Source: Flavobacterium lotistagni (lineage in GTDB: Bacteria; Bacteroidota; Bacteroidia; Flavobacteriales; Flavobacteriaceae). From it: 64,000 nucleotides of DNA. The notes below the pieces were generated by a model. It saw only the letters and a program-made list of their open reading frames with translations, was not told the origin of the DNA and made no database searches. The DNA lies in assembly GCF_011392125.1 (NCBI RefSeq), contig NZ_JAAJBU010000005.1:186001-250000 (forward strand), in the 5' to 3' direction. Positions 18,810 to 27,362 of the stretch are shown one piece after another (position 1 is the first letter of the stretch; each line of letters starts with the position of its first letter). A program made the translations under genes and the position numbers.

Positions 18810-18830
18810 ATCTCATCTTCAAATAACACA

Positions 18831-18858
18831 AAAGGCGTCAATTACTGGCGCCTTTTTT
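18831..18858 (+). terminator. Intrinsic terminator
   Basis: AAAGGCG at 18831-18837 pairs with CGCCTTT at 18849-18855, and the T tract runs to 18858. It lies between convergent genes and may work in both directions. Confidence 0.75.
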
Positions 18859-18865
18859 ATTGCTA

Positions 18866-21238
18866 TTATTTTTTTAGAATCAGATTGGATATCACTTCAA
18901 ACAACGAATCGTTTTTCAAAGGTTTGGAAATATAGTAATCCATCCCGATTTCCTTCACGCGTCTTTTGGTTTCTTCCATGACATCTGCGGTAACAGCGAT
19001 AATTGGAATGTTTCGATTGTGCTCACCTGCTTCTCCGTTTCGAATGGCAATTGTTGCTTCGTAGCCGTCCATCACGGGCATTTGCAAATCCATCAAGATG
19101 ATATCGAAAGACTGACTTTGCAAAGCATCCAAGCCTTCTTGACCATTGTTGGCATAAACCACAGTAGTGTTGAGCCATTTCTTGGTAATCATTTTAATCA
19201 CCATTTGGTTAATCGCATTGTCTTCGACTACCAAAATCGATTTCCCTTTCAAGTCAAACACGGCATCAGCGGCCACTTCAACAGGTTTTTTCTCGACGGC
19301 GACCACTTCGTAATCAATAGTAATACGGCAAGTCGTCCCGATGCTTTCCACGCTGTCGATCTGGATCGAACCTTTGTGCATATCAACCAAGGTTTTCACG
19401 ATGTAAAGACCGAGGCCCAAACCGCCAAATTTGCGTTTGTTATCAATTGAATTCTGAGAAAACGAATCAAAAATACTGTGCAGTTTCTCTTTGGGAATAC
19501 CAATCCCGGAATCTGAAATAGTCAGCACCAAACTCGCGCGATTATTGGGCAAAGTTTTAGAATCGATATGGAATTTCACTTGACCTTGCGCGGTAAATTT
19601 AATCGCGTTACTCAGTACATTGTTGACGATTTGCACCAAACGCGTGACATCGCCCAGCAGCATCTCCGGAATGCCTTCCGCTTTAGAAAATTCAAATTCA
19701 AGGCCTTGGTCTTTGGCCCGGTTGACCGCATTGTTCTTTAAATGTTCCAGCACTTTGACCGGTTCGAACTGAACGCTTTCGAGTTGAAGCTCGCCTTTTT
19801 CAATCTTCGAGAAATCTAGAATATCATTCACCGAACTCAGCAAACTATGCGAGGAATACTTAATCACTTGACAATTCTGGCGCACTTTCTCATCGGAAAC
19901 TTCTTTAGAAATGGCATCGGTAAGGTTTAAAATCGCATTCAACGGCGTGCGCAATTCGTGGCTGATGTTCGAGAGAAAATAAGACTTGAGTTCGTTCATT
20001 TCCTCTAGCCGAATTAAGGCCAAACGATTGAGCTCTTCTTTTTCGTTCTTGAGGTTGCGAATCAAATTCCCCATCGAAAGTGAAAGGAAAATAATCTCCA
20101 ATCCGGTGCCGAACTTCGAGCTGTTTTGTGTAAAAAACGAATTGGGCACTTGTCCGAAATTGTTCAAAATAAAAATCCCGAAGCCCAATATCAGGAATAA
20201 AATACCGATGCTGAAAAACACATCAATCGGTTTGCGTTTCACATACAAGTAGATAACCGAAGCAATGATAAGCAACAAAATCAGCAAGCCCAAAACATTA
20301 GCTAGCGGATAACAAATCGCGAACAACGCCGGCACGAAAATAATCAGCAACAAAACGATAAAAGCCAGCACATAAAGCACATTGAACAACAAATAAATTG
20401 TGGCGTTGTACTGCTTAATTCTAAGAAAAACTTCGCTGTATTTACCGAGTAAGATTCCGGCAATCATCGCAAATAATAAAACAGCGTGCATCGAAAGCCA
20501 ACCGCTTTGGGGTGTAATCCACTCGTAAAAATAACCGTCGAGCGAGAATTGCAGCAAACCGATAAAAACCACATACAAACTATAATACAGAAATGTTCTT
20601 TCCCTAAGGCCAAAGAAAAAGAACAAGTATAGAATGGCCGCCGTAGTAAGAATACCGTAGAAAATCCCGAAGACCAATTGTTCCATCGAGACTTCATTGA
20701 GATAGCTTTCAGCGTCGCGAAGCATCATCGGCATTTTGATGACTTCTCCATCGCTTTTCAAATGCAGGAAATAAGTGATTTTCTGATTCGGTTGCAACTC
20801 GATTGAAAAAATGGTTTTGCGGTCTTTGAAGCTTCTTTGCGCAAATGGAATCTGATCACCACTAACGGATTTACTGATTTTACCCAAGGAATCAATCGCA
20901 TACAATTCAACCAAATCAGTAATCGGCCGAGCGGTTTCCAGATAATAGCTCAAAGATGTTGAAGCTTGATTTTCCAACTCAAACTTGGCCCAAAAATGAT
21001 GGTCGGTGAAACCCAAATCGTCATTTTCGGTTTTTAATTTCCAAAAATTCAGCTTGCTGTATTGGTGGATGATAAAATCAATGTTGAACTCTTGTTGGCC
21101 CACATCGGCTATAGTAGTATATGGATGCAACGAAATAGCATCCGGAACCGGCTCATGAAAAACATATTGAGATTGAGATATCTGAAAACAGAAAAGCGAT
21201 AAAATTGCACAAACAAACCTAAAGGAAGAATTTCGCAT
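18866..21238 (-). CDS. Hybrid sensor histidine kinase with 7TMR-DISM sensor
   Basis: 790 residues. Signal peptide 1-23; periplasmic 7TMR-DISMED2-like beta domain about 25-175; seven-helix 7TMR-DISM membrane module about 185-365; coiled linker; HisKA with phospho-acceptor His427 in SNISHELRTPLNA; HATPase with NAIKFT near 544-549, DSGIG at 576-580 and GGLGLGL at 605-611; C-terminal receiver about 666-785 with Asp717 in ILMDLQMP. It should sense a periplasmic ligand, probably a carbohydrate-like compound given the domain, and pass phosphate to its own receiver. No output gene is adjacent. Upstream only a near-match box TATATTTC is present. Confidence 0.93.
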   Translation of the reverse strand: MRNSSFRFVCAILSLFCFQISQSQYVFHEPVPDAISLHPYTTIADVGQQEFNIDFIIHQYSKLNFWKLKTENDDLGFTDHHFWAKFELENQASTSLSYYLETARPITDLVELYAIDSLGKISKSVSGDQIPFAQRSFKDRKTIFSIELQPNQKITYFLHLKSDGEVIKMPMMLRDAESYLNEVSMEQLVFGIFYGILTTAAILYLFFFFGLRERTFLYYSLYVVFIGLLQFSLDGYFYEWITPQSGWLSMHAVLLFAMIAGILLGKYSEVFLRIKQYNATIYLLFNVLYVLAFIVLLLIIFVPALFAICYPLANVLGLLILLLIIASVIYLYVKRKPIDVFFSIGILFLILGFGIFILNNFGQVPNSFFTQNSSKFGTGLEIIFLSLSMGNLIRNLKNEKEELNRLALIRLEEMNELKSYFLSNISHELRTPLNAILNLTDAISKEVSDEKVRQNCQVIKYSSHSLLSSVNDILDFSKIEKGELQLESVQFEPVKVLEHLKNNAVNRAKDQGLEFEFSKAEGIPEMLLGDVTRLVQIVNNVLSNAIKFTAQGQVKFHIDSKTLPNNRASLVLTISDSGIGIPKEKLHSIFDSFSQNSIDNKRKFGGLGLGLYIVKTLVDMHKGSIQIDSVESIGTTCRITIDYEVVAVEKKPVEVAADAVFDLKGKSILVVEDNAINQMVIKMITKKWLNTTVVYANNGQEGLDALQSQSFDIILMDLQMPVMDGYEATIAIRNGEAGEHNRNIPIIAVTADVMEETKRRVKEIGMDYYISKPLKNDSLFEVISNLILKK

Positions 21239-21313
21239 GCTTTATTTTTTTAGAAATATAGGTCAAAAAAAAACTAATGGAATTGGCTTTAACGACTGTT
21301 CAATACAAACTGT

Positions 21314-22393
21314 TTATTGCACCACTAGCTTTTGACGATTGATTTGACCTTCACTAGTTACTAATTCAACAATATAAGTTCCCGATTGAAGCTCGGAAAT
21401 GTCGATTCGTGTCTCATTTTGGACAGCAATCTGCTTTAACATTCTGCCTTGCAAGTCGTAAAATTGTACTCGATTCAAGTTAATTTTTGAACTAAACTGG
21501 ATAAAATCACGGGCTGGATTGGGAAACAAATTCACCAATTCAGTTGCAAAACTGTCAGAGTGTAAAGTAGCCGAACGCAAACTTCCTTGCAAAAGAAACA
21601 TCGCCGAGTCGTAAAGATTATCGCTCACATTCCCAATGACAAACTTCAAATGGTAAGTCGAACCTGCCACTACTGCTTCACTTGCTGTTAAAATTGTAGT
21701 ACGCCCGTCATATTGCATCGAGGCGTTGGCCAATGGCGTAGTACCGGTTCCATTACTAACATAAAAAGAACAATTCTCACAAGGACCAAAATTCGAGTTC
21801 CCATTATTGATGGTATTGATGCTCACCGGTTGCGAATTTCCGGGAATTATAGCGATATTTCTAGCGTTGTTGCTGAAAGGCCCAGAAATGCCCGGACCGC
21901 TCAACAACAAGGCAAAAGTGTCATTGAAGGAAGAATTGGCAAACTCGGGATATTCTTCCGAAGCAAAAACATACTCGAAAAGTACCGTGTCGCCGTTGGG
22001 TATAAAATCAAATTCGAGGTTGCACACATTGCGAACAGTAGTGCCTGAGATTAACGCCAAATCGGCATCTCCAGCAAAAGGTGTCGCAGCAACTGAACTC
22101 ATTGAACCAGAATTATTCGGACCCGAAGCCACCGATACCTTGCCCGTTGTAAGTAACAAACCTTGTTCGCTACCTAGAGCAGTAGCGCCATTGGAATACT
22201 TCCCGACTTGATCGCCAATGGTTTGTGCCGCTGTTGTAGAGCCATTGAATTTCACATTACTCACGGCAATATTTTCACCTAAAAAGGTATTCAAAACCAA
22301 TTGTGCCGGAGTTTGCGTATTGTCTATTTGCAATTGCGCCGAGCCTGAAAGAAAGCTTAAACCGAAAATTAAGGAAAGTAGCAGTCGCTTCAT
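21314..22393 (-). CDS. Choice-of-anchor L domain protein with T9SS type A signal
   Basis: 359 residues. Start set at 22393, where the signal peptide MKRLLLSLIFGLSFLSGSAQ begins. Residues about 25-270 match the choice-of-anchor L domain (GLLLTTGKVS, FEYVFASEEYPEF, NDTFALLLSGPGI). The C-terminus is a T9SS type A domain: LFPNPARDFIQFSS, VQFYDLQGRMLKQI, LQSGTYIVELVTSEG. It is an exported surface protein with no visible catalytic residues. The anchor L domain occurs in large Bacteroidota surface proteins, usually next to other modules; here it stands alone. Divergent from rdgB, with 97 bp between the starts. Confidence 0.88.
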   Translation of the reverse strand: MKRLLLSLIFGLSFLSGSAQLQIDNTQTPAQLVLNTFLGENIAVSNVKFNGSTTAAQTIGDQVGKYSNGATALGSEQGLLLTTGKVSVASGPNNSGSMSSVAATPFAGDADLALISGTTVRNVCNLEFDFIPNGDTVLFEYVFASEEYPEFANSSFNDTFALLLSGPGISGPFSNNARNIAIIPGNSQPVSINTINNGNSNFGPCENCSFYVSNGTGTTPLANASMQYDGRTTILTASEAVVAGSTYHLKFVIGNVSDNLYDSAMFLLQGSLRSATLHSDSFATELVNLFPNPARDFIQFSSKINLNRVQFYDLQGRMLKQIAVQNETRIDISELQSGTYIVELVTSEGQINRQKLVVQ

Positions 22394-22462
22394 AGTGATA
22401 TTTTTCGGCAAGATAATTAATTTTCAAACCCATCGCTTGAGAAATTTCATCCACAGAAAAAC

Positions 22463-22470
22463 TACCTTTG
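22463..22470 (+). promoter_or_regulatory. -7 promoter box (TACCTTTG)
   Basis: Exact TAnnTTTG, 21 nt before the rdgB start; a TTG 23 nt further upstream could be the -33 element. Confidence 0.65.
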
Positions 22471-22490
22471 CGCACATTAAATCTTGAATC

Positions 22491-23069
22491 ATGCAAATTG
22501 TTTTCGCTACCAACAACATCAATAAAATCAAAGAAATTCAAGCTTTGCTTCCGGCAGATATCCAACTGATTTCTCTAAATTCTATAGGCTGCCATGAAGA
22601 TATTCCTGAAACCGCCGACACGATTGAAGGCAACGCTATTCTCAAAGCCAATTACGTCACCCAAAAATACGGCTATGATTGTTTTGCCGATGACACAGGC
22701 TTGGAAGTGGAAGCTTTGAACGGTGAACCCGGAGTTTATTCTGCGCGGTATGCCGGCGAGCAAAAAAATGCCAACGACAACATGGATTTGCTGCTCAGCA
22801 AATTACAAAACGAAAACAACCGAAATGCGCAATTCAAGACAGTGATTGCTTTAAATCTGAATGGAATGCAACATCTTTTTACAGGAATTGCCCAAGGAAC
22901 CATCACCAAAGAGAAATCTGGAAATCAAGGTTTTGGTTACGATCCGATTTTCCAACCCGAAGGTTACGATAAAACTTTCGCCGAAATCCCGCTCGAAGAA
23001 AAAGGGCGCATCAGCCACCGCGGAAAAGCCACGCAAAAACTGATTTCTTTTTTGCAAAAAACTAAATAA
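22491..23069 (+). CDS. rdgB: Non-canonical purine NTP pyrophosphatase (RdgB/HAM1)
   Basis: 192 residues, the usual length for the family. It hydrolyses dITP, ITP and XTP to monophosphates, keeping deaminated purines out of DNA and RNA. Visible family motifs: FATNNINKIKEI at the N-terminus (substrate phosphates), FADDTGLEVEALNGEPGVYSA with the metal-binding DD, QGFGYDPIF, and ISHRGKA near the C-terminus. Cytoplasmic, no partner genes. An exact promoter box is close to the start, and a weak hairpin follows the stop. Confidence 0.95.
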   Translation: MQIVFATNNINKIKEIQALLPADIQLISLNSIGCHEDIPETADTIEGNAILKANYVTQKYGYDCFADDTGLEVEALNGEPGVYSARYAGEQKNANDNMDLLLSKLQNENNRNAQFKTVIALNLNGMQHLFTGIAQGTITKEKSGNQGFGYDPIFQPEGYDKTFAEIPLEEKGRISHRGKATQKLISFLQKTK

Positions 23070-23070
23070 A

Positions 23071-23095
23071 AAATAAGTAACGACTTACTTTTTCC
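23071..23095 (+). terminator. Weak terminator hairpin after rdgB
   Basis: AAGTAA at 23075-23080 pairs with TTACTT at 23085-23090 around CGAC, followed by TTT. Short and AT-rich. Confidence 0.35.
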
Positions 23096-23248
23096 TACCG
23101 TTTTTATTCAACTAAAACCACTTCTTAGCACTCTATCAACCTACAACTTACAACCCACAACGCACAACATTTTCTATCTTTCTGATTTTCAAATAATAAT
23201 AAAACAATAAAACCCTTCAAGCCATTAGATTATTCGGTTTATTCGCCC

Positions 23249-23256
23249 TACTTTTG
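23249..23256 (+). promoter_or_regulatory. -7 promoter box (TACTTTTG)
   Basis: Exact TAnnTTTG, 49 nt before the helicase start. The resulting leader of about 45 nt contains a GC-rich patch around ACCGGGGGTCCG, unlike its AT-rich surroundings. Confidence 0.65.
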
Positions 23257-23304
23257 CACGCGAATCGAGACCGGGGGTCCGATCGAATAATTTAAAAACA
23301 AAGA

Positions 23305-25197
23305 ATGAACAAATTTGAACAATTAGGATTGAAAGAATCGCTACAGCGTGCGATTATCGATCTAGGATTTGAGAATCCGACCGAAGTACAGCAGAAAGCG
23401 ATTCCAATGTTGTTGGAACAAGAAACAGATTTAGTAGCCTTAGCCCAGACCGGAACAGGGAAAACAGCCGCCTTTGGCTTTCCGCTGATCCAGAAAATTG
23501 ACGCGGAGAACCGCAATACACAGGCACTAATTTTATCGCCAACGCGCGAATTGTGTTTGCAGATTACCAATGAAATTAAGTTGTACTCCAAATACGAAAA
23601 AGGCATCAATGTCGTGGCCATCTACGGAGGCGCGAGCATTACCGAGCAAGCCCGTGAAATCAAACGCGGCGCACAGATTATTGTAGCCACTCCGGGCAGA
23701 ATGCAAGACATGATCAATCGCGGATTGGTCAACATCAAACAAATCGACTATTGCGTGCTTGATGAAGCCGACGAAATGCTCAACATGGGATTCTATGAAG
23801 ACATCGTATCGATTTTATCAGACACGCCAGAAACCAAGACCACTTGGTTATTTTCTGCGACCATGCCTGCCGAGGTAGCGCGTATCGCCAAGAAATTCAT
23901 GGAAAACCCTATCGAAATTACCGTAGGAACCAAGAATTCAGGTTCAGCTACTGTTTCGCACGAATTCTATCTAGTGAACGCCCGCGACCGTTACGAAGCC
24001 TTGAAAAGATTGGCCGATGCAAACCCAGATATTTTCTCGGTGGTTTTCTGCCGAACTAAAAAAGACACACAACACGTAGCGGAAAAACTCATTGAAGATG
24101 GCTACAACGCCGCAGCTTTGCACGGAGATTTATCGCAAGCCCAACGTGACTCAGTGATGAAATCGTTCCGTGGCAGACAAATTCAGATGCTTGTTGCTAC
24201 TGATGTAGCTGCTCGTGGAATTGACGTTGATAACGTGACGCACGTAGTAAACTATCAGTTGCCCGACGAAATCGAAACCTACAACCACCGCTCAGGAAGA
24301 ACCGGACGTGCTGGAAAATTAGGAACTTCGATCGTCATTGTAACCAAAAGTGAGTTGCGTAAAATCTCGGCGATTGAGCGCATTATCAAACAAAAATTCG
24401 AAGAGAAAACCATTCCGTCAGGCATCGAAATCTGCGAAATCCAATTATTGCACTTAGCTAATAAAATTAAAGATACCGAAGTAGACCACGAAATCGACAA
24501 CTATCTTCCGGCAATCAACAACGTGCTAGAAGGTTTGTCTAAAGAAGAACTCATCAAGAAAATGGTGTCGGTGGAATTTAACCGTTTCATCAATTACTAC
24601 AAGAAAACCCGCGATCTTTCTTCACAAGTGGCTGGAGGCGATCGTGAAAAAGGCGCTCGTGAGCCGAGAGAATTCAACAATGGCGGTGCGGTGCGTTATT
24701 TCGTCAACATTGGTTCGCGCGATGAATTCGATTGGATGTCACTTAAAGATTTCCTACGCGACACGCTCGAACTGGGCCGTGACGATGTTTATAAAGTGGA
24801 TGTAAAAGAAGGCTTCTCGTTCTTCAACACCGACCCCGAACACACCGACAAAGTGATGGAAACCCTTAACAATATTACGCTCGAAGGCCGACGCATCAAC
24901 GTTGAGATTTCTAAAAATGATGGCGGTGGCAGACGCGACCACAACGGCAGAAATTCCGGTGGTTTTGGCGGGCGCGGCGAAAAAAGAAGCAGCGGTGGTT
25001 TCAGAAGCGACAGAAGTACAGCTCCAAGAAGCGGCGGATTCGGCTCTAGAAGCGAAACCAGAAGCGCCTCACCAAGACGCTCAGAAGGATCGGCACCGGA
25101 GCGCGGCACCAGAGGTTCAGAACGTTATGCAGACCGCGCACCCAGACGTTCGGCTTCATCCGATATGCCAAAAGAGAGAAGAAACAGAAGAGGTTAA
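23305..25197 (+). CDS. DEAD-box RNA helicase, DeaD/CsdA type
   Basis: 630 residues. All helicase motifs are present: Q motif (FENPTEVQQKAIP), motif I AQTGTGKT, Ia PTRELCLQ, TPGR, motif II DEAD, motif III SAT, motif V ATDVAARGID and motif VI HRSGRTGRAG. A DbpA/CsdA-like RNA-binding domain follows (about 460-540, with VRYFVNIGSRDEFDW), then a basic, disordered Gly/Arg/Ser tail of about 90 residues with repeated RSGGFGSRS-like units, a usual RNA-annealing tail. It probably acts in ribosome assembly or mRNA turnover, especially in the cold. Its transcript ends at an unusual hairpin that overlaps the next gene. Confidence 0.95.
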   Translation: MNKFEQLGLKESLQRAIIDLGFENPTEVQQKAIPMLLEQETDLVALAQTGTGKTAAFGFPLIQKIDAENRNTQALILSPTRELCLQITNEIKLYSKYEKGINVVAIYGGASITEQAREIKRGAQIIVATPGRMQDMINRGLVNIKQIDYCVLDEADEMLNMGFYEDIVSILSDTPETKTTWLFSATMPAEVARIAKKFMENPIEITVGTKNSGSATVSHEFYLVNARDRYEALKRLADANPDIFSVVFCRTKKDTQHVAEKLIEDGYNAAALHGDLSQAQRDSVMKSFRGRQIQMLVATDVAARGIDVDNVTHVVNYQLPDEIETYNHRSGRTGRAGKLGTSIVIVTKSELRKISAIERIIKQKFEEKTIPSGIEICEIQLLHLANKIKDTEVDHEIDNYLPAINNVLEGLSKEELIKKMVSVEFNRFINYYKKTRDLSSQVAGGDREKGAREPREFNNGGAVRYFVNIGSRDEFDWMSLKDFLRDTLELGRDDVYKVDVKEGFSFFNTDPEHTDKVMETLNNITLEGRRINVEISKNDGGGRRDHNGRNSGGFGGRGEKRSSGGFRSDRSTAPRSGGFGSRSETRSASPRRSEGSAPERGTRGSERYADRAPRRSASSDMPKERRNRRG

Positions 25198-25228
25198 GCC
25201 TACTTTGTTAATTTTCTTATAATTATAC

Positions 25229-25313
25229 CGAAGACTATTCAATATCAGGAGTGTTTTATTACTTTTAAACTTTCAAAACACCCTATGCGATATTTAATAG
25301 TCTTCGTTTTTTT
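25229..25313 (+). terminator. Long terminator hairpin overlapping the next gene's start
   Basis: Left arm 25229-25257 and right arm 25275-25306 pair over 27 positions: CGAAGACTATT/AATAGTCTTCG, AATATC/GATATT, AGG/CCT and GTGTTTT/AAAACAC, with a one-base mismatch and a four-base bulge. Seven T follow (25307-25313). The bulge contains the start codon at 25285, and the 17-nt loop (25258-25274) carries a near-consensus -7 box TACTTTTA at 25260-25267. Readthrough RNA from the helicase should fold and stop here, while RNA started in the loop lacks the left arm and leaves the start codon free. Confidence 0.75.
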
Positions 25314-26052
25314 ATGGCTTTCCCAGGCCGCATTTTCCCAAGCCATCACAGAAAACCAGACTGTTTCGGGCGTCATCACCAACGACAACACCAAGCTCCC
25401 GATTTCCAATGTCAACATCATCAACCTGAATAAAGTTATCGGTACGGTTTCCGATGCCAAGGGCCGTTTTGAAATTAATGTCAGTGTAAGCGATACCTTA
25501 TTATTATCGTATATCGGTTTCCAGTCACTAAAAATCCGCGTCACCAATGACTGGATCAAAAACAAAACGACGCAAATCCAAATGACCGAAAAGGCTATCG
25601 CGCTCGAAGAAATCATCATCCAACCTTATTATTTAACAGGTTATCTCGAGGTCGATTCCAAACTCATTCCCTCGCCCAACAATTACCGCTACAGCATTTC
25701 AGGTTTATCGCAAGGATACGAAGCCGGTGAATATTCGCCCGGTGCTTTCGGGAACATTTTAGGCTCTATGTTCAATCCGGCCGATGCGTTGTACAACTTC
25801 TTCGGCAAAAAAGGCAACGAACTCAAACGCCTGAAGAAAATCAAGAAAGACGAAACCGTACGCAATTTGCTCGAATCCAAGTTCGACCGCGAAACCCTAG
25901 CCACACTTTTGGGAATCGACAAAAAAGAAATCGCCGAAATCCTCGACCGCTGCAATTATTCGGAAGCCTTCATCAAAACCGCCAACGATTTACAGATCAT
26001 GGATGCCATCAGCGGTTGTTATGAAGAATATAAAGTTCTGAAGAAGAAGTAA
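25285..26052 (+). CDS. Secreted carboxypeptidase-like regulatory (CarbopepD_reg_2-like) domain protein
   Basis: 255 residues. Signal peptide MRYLIVFVFLWLSQAAFSQ. Residues about 28-105 are the Ig-like plug-side domain seen on TonB-dependent transporters (VSGVITNDNTKLPISNVNI, GTVSDAKGRFEI, LLLSYIGFQSLKI), but no barrel follows. The remaining 150 residues are Lys-rich and helical with no motif I know (KKGNELKRLKKIKKDETVR). Such stand-alone proteins are common in Flavobacteriaceae and their role is unsettled. The start codon is supported by the signal peptide and lies in the bulge of the upstream terminator hairpin; expression probably starts from the box in that hairpin's loop. Confidence 0.8.
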   Translation: MRYLIVFVFLWLSQAAFSQAITENQTVSGVITNDNTKLPISNVNIINLNKVIGTVSDAKGRFEINVSVSDTLLLSYIGFQSLKIRVTNDWIKNKTTQIQMTEKAIALEEIIIQPYYLTGYLEVDSKLIPSPNNYRYSISGLSQGYEAGEYSPGAFGNILGSMFNPADALYNFFGKKGNELKRLKKIKKDETVRNLLESKFDRETLATLLGIDKKEIAEILDRCNYSEAFIKTANDLQIMDAISGCYEEYKVLKKK

Positions 26053-26542
26053 AAAGTGACTGAGTGCCTGAGCTGCTTAGTGCCTTAGGTTTTTTTAGGA
26101 GCCGGGAACCTGCTGTGCGCTCCCAAACTTTGCCACCGAACCCCGGCGCCAAAGGTTTTCCACTTCCATCAGGGCTAGGGCTTTTGTGGAAATTAAAAAC
26201 ATTTGTTTTGAAATCTTATACAAGCCTTTACCTGAAGTCCACTGGACTTTTATTCCGCTGTCGCTCCATACAATTCGACCTTTCGGTCTCGGGTCTCCTC
26301 TTAATATCTACCCGAGGCTTTAGCCGAACTGAGCGAAGCTAAATCATCAGGGCTAGGGCTAACGTAAACATTCCACAACTCTTTCAAAATTTGCGACTGT
26401 CTTTACAGTTTGAAAACAAAATTCCCCACTACAACTAAACGAACTAAGGCACCAACGGATTAAGGCATTCATGCACTTCACAACTATTTCCCAACCTGAA
26501 AACAAAATTACCCACTACAAATAAACGAACTAAGGCACTCAG
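26053..26542. other. 490-bp gene-free, repeat-filled gap
   Basis: It is filled by a unit of about 495 bp bounded by 27-nt imperfect inverted repeats (26062-26088 and 26530-26556). Inside are composite repeat copy B and a 42-nt direct repeat (26411-26452 and 26497-26538, 40 of 42 identical). The ORF seen across it is repeat sequence read through, not a gene. Confidence 0.8.
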
Positions 26543-26556
26543 CTACTCAGGCACTC
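26062..26556. mobile_element. Candidate MITE-like unit with terminal inverted repeats
   Basis: GAGTGCCTGAGCTGCTTAGT continuing to 26088 is the inverse of the sequence at 26530-26556, matching perfectly for the outer 11 and inner 10 bases with differences only in the middle six. No transposase or target-site duplication is evident. The right end encodes the final residues and stop of the methylase gene. Confidence 0.4.
26098..26360 (+). repeat. Composite intergenic repeat, copy B (two modules)
   Basis: Module 1 at 26098-26182 has the GGAGCCGGGAACCTGCTGTG left arm, the CATCAGGGCTAGGGC right arm and a core not shared with other copies (ACTTTG...CAAAGG). Module 2 at 26231-26360 is nearly identical to 1838-1983, apart from one duplicated palindrome missing here and a few substitutions. 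Confidence 0.85.
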
Positions 26557-27208
26557 GATCCGCAAAATATCTCGCTTCGATCCGCTTGATATCTTTAATA
26601 GAATGCCGCGCCCAATCGAGGCGTTTTTCCAGAATTTCTTCGTCGGTGAGTTGCCAGGCAATGTCTGATTTGTGCAACCTGCCCATGAGATTCTGGATGA
26701 TGATGGCTGCCGATACCGAGATGTTCAAACTTTCTGTGAAACCCACCATCGGGATTTTGAGGAAGCCGTCTGCTTGTTCTAAAACTTCTTCGGACAATCC
26801 GTGGCGCTCGGTGCCGAAAAACAACGCACTCGGTTTTGAAATATCGAAATCGTCGAGCAAACAATCGTTCTGGTGCGGCGTGGTCGCGATAATCTGATAG
26901 CCTTTACCTTTTAGGCTTTCAATACAAGAAGAAATACTTTCAAACCGGTTCACATCGACCCACTTTTGGGCGCCCATCGCGATTTCCTTGTCGATGCGCT
27001 TGCCGAATTTTTCCTCAATCACATTGAGTTGTTGGATGCCGAACACCTCGCAACTGCGCATCACGGCGCTGGTGTTGTGCAATTGGTAAACGTCTTCCAT
27101 TGCTACGGTGAAATGATTGGTTCGGGTAGCGAGCACTTTCAAAAACTTGGCTTTGCGGGCGTCGGTCAGGAAACCTTCGAGGTACTCTAAATAAGCAAGA
27201 TCGGTCAT
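26543..27208 (-). CDS. TrmH-type tRNA/rRNA 2'-O-methyltransferase (SPOUT)
   Basis: 221 residues. Start set at 27208 (MTDLAYLEYLEGFLT): the promoter box at 27224-27231 excludes the longer frame. SPOUT knot motifs are present: NTSAVMRSCEVFGI (motif 1), LFFGTERHGLS (motif 2) and IPMVGFTESLNISVSAA (motif 3), which make the SAM-binding trefoil knot. The best fit is TrmH, which makes Gm18 in tRNA; an rRNA target is possible. The last residues (VPE) and stop fall in a terminal inverted repeat, so the natural C-terminus may have been altered by that repeat. Divergent from the sirtuin gene. Confidence 0.88.
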   Translation of the reverse strand: MTDLAYLEYLEGFLTDARKAKFLKVLATRTNHFTVAMEDVYQLHNTSAVMRSCEVFGIQQLNVIEEKFGKRIDKEIAMGAQKWVDVNRFESISSCIESLKGKGYQIIATTPHQNDCLLDDFDISKPSALFFGTERHGLSEEVLEQADGFLKIPMVGFTESLNISVSAAIIIQNLMGRLHKSDIAWQLTDEEILEKRLDWARHSIKDIKRIEARYFADRVPE

Positions 27209-27223
27209 GCAGAAAAATTTTTC

Positions 27224-27231
27224 CAAAAATA
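27224..27231 (-). promoter_or_regulatory. -7 promoter box (TATTTTTG)
   Basis: Exact TAnnTTTG on the leftward strand, 15 nt before the methylase ATG at 27208. Confidence 0.6.
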
Positions 27232-27273
27232 GTAAAAGAGAGGTTTTTACTTTTAGTAGTACCAATGAAATTA

Positions 27274-27349
27274 AACACGAATTTCACGAATTAGCACGAA
27301 TTCTACTGCGCATTTTTTTAAATTCGTGTCCATTAATGTAATTCGTGTT
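27274..27349. repeat. Nested CACGAATT inverted repeat
   Basis: AACACGAATT (27274-27283) pairs with AATTCGTGTT (27340-27349), and CACGAATT (27295-27302) with AATTCGTG (27321-27328). It fills the divergent gap between methylase and sirtuin. Similar sequences are frequent between Flavobacteriaceae genes. Confidence 0.7.
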
Positions 27350-27362
27350 AGCTTTCTTAATC

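Noticed and set aside
24902..25222. Overlapping 106-codon ORF at the helicase 3' end
   Set aside because: Frame-shifted reading of the Gly/Arg/Ser-rich tail.
26064..26342. Rightward ORF of 92 codons
   Set aside because: It reads through composite repeat copy B, with palindromic repeat sequence translated as protein; there is no promoter box.
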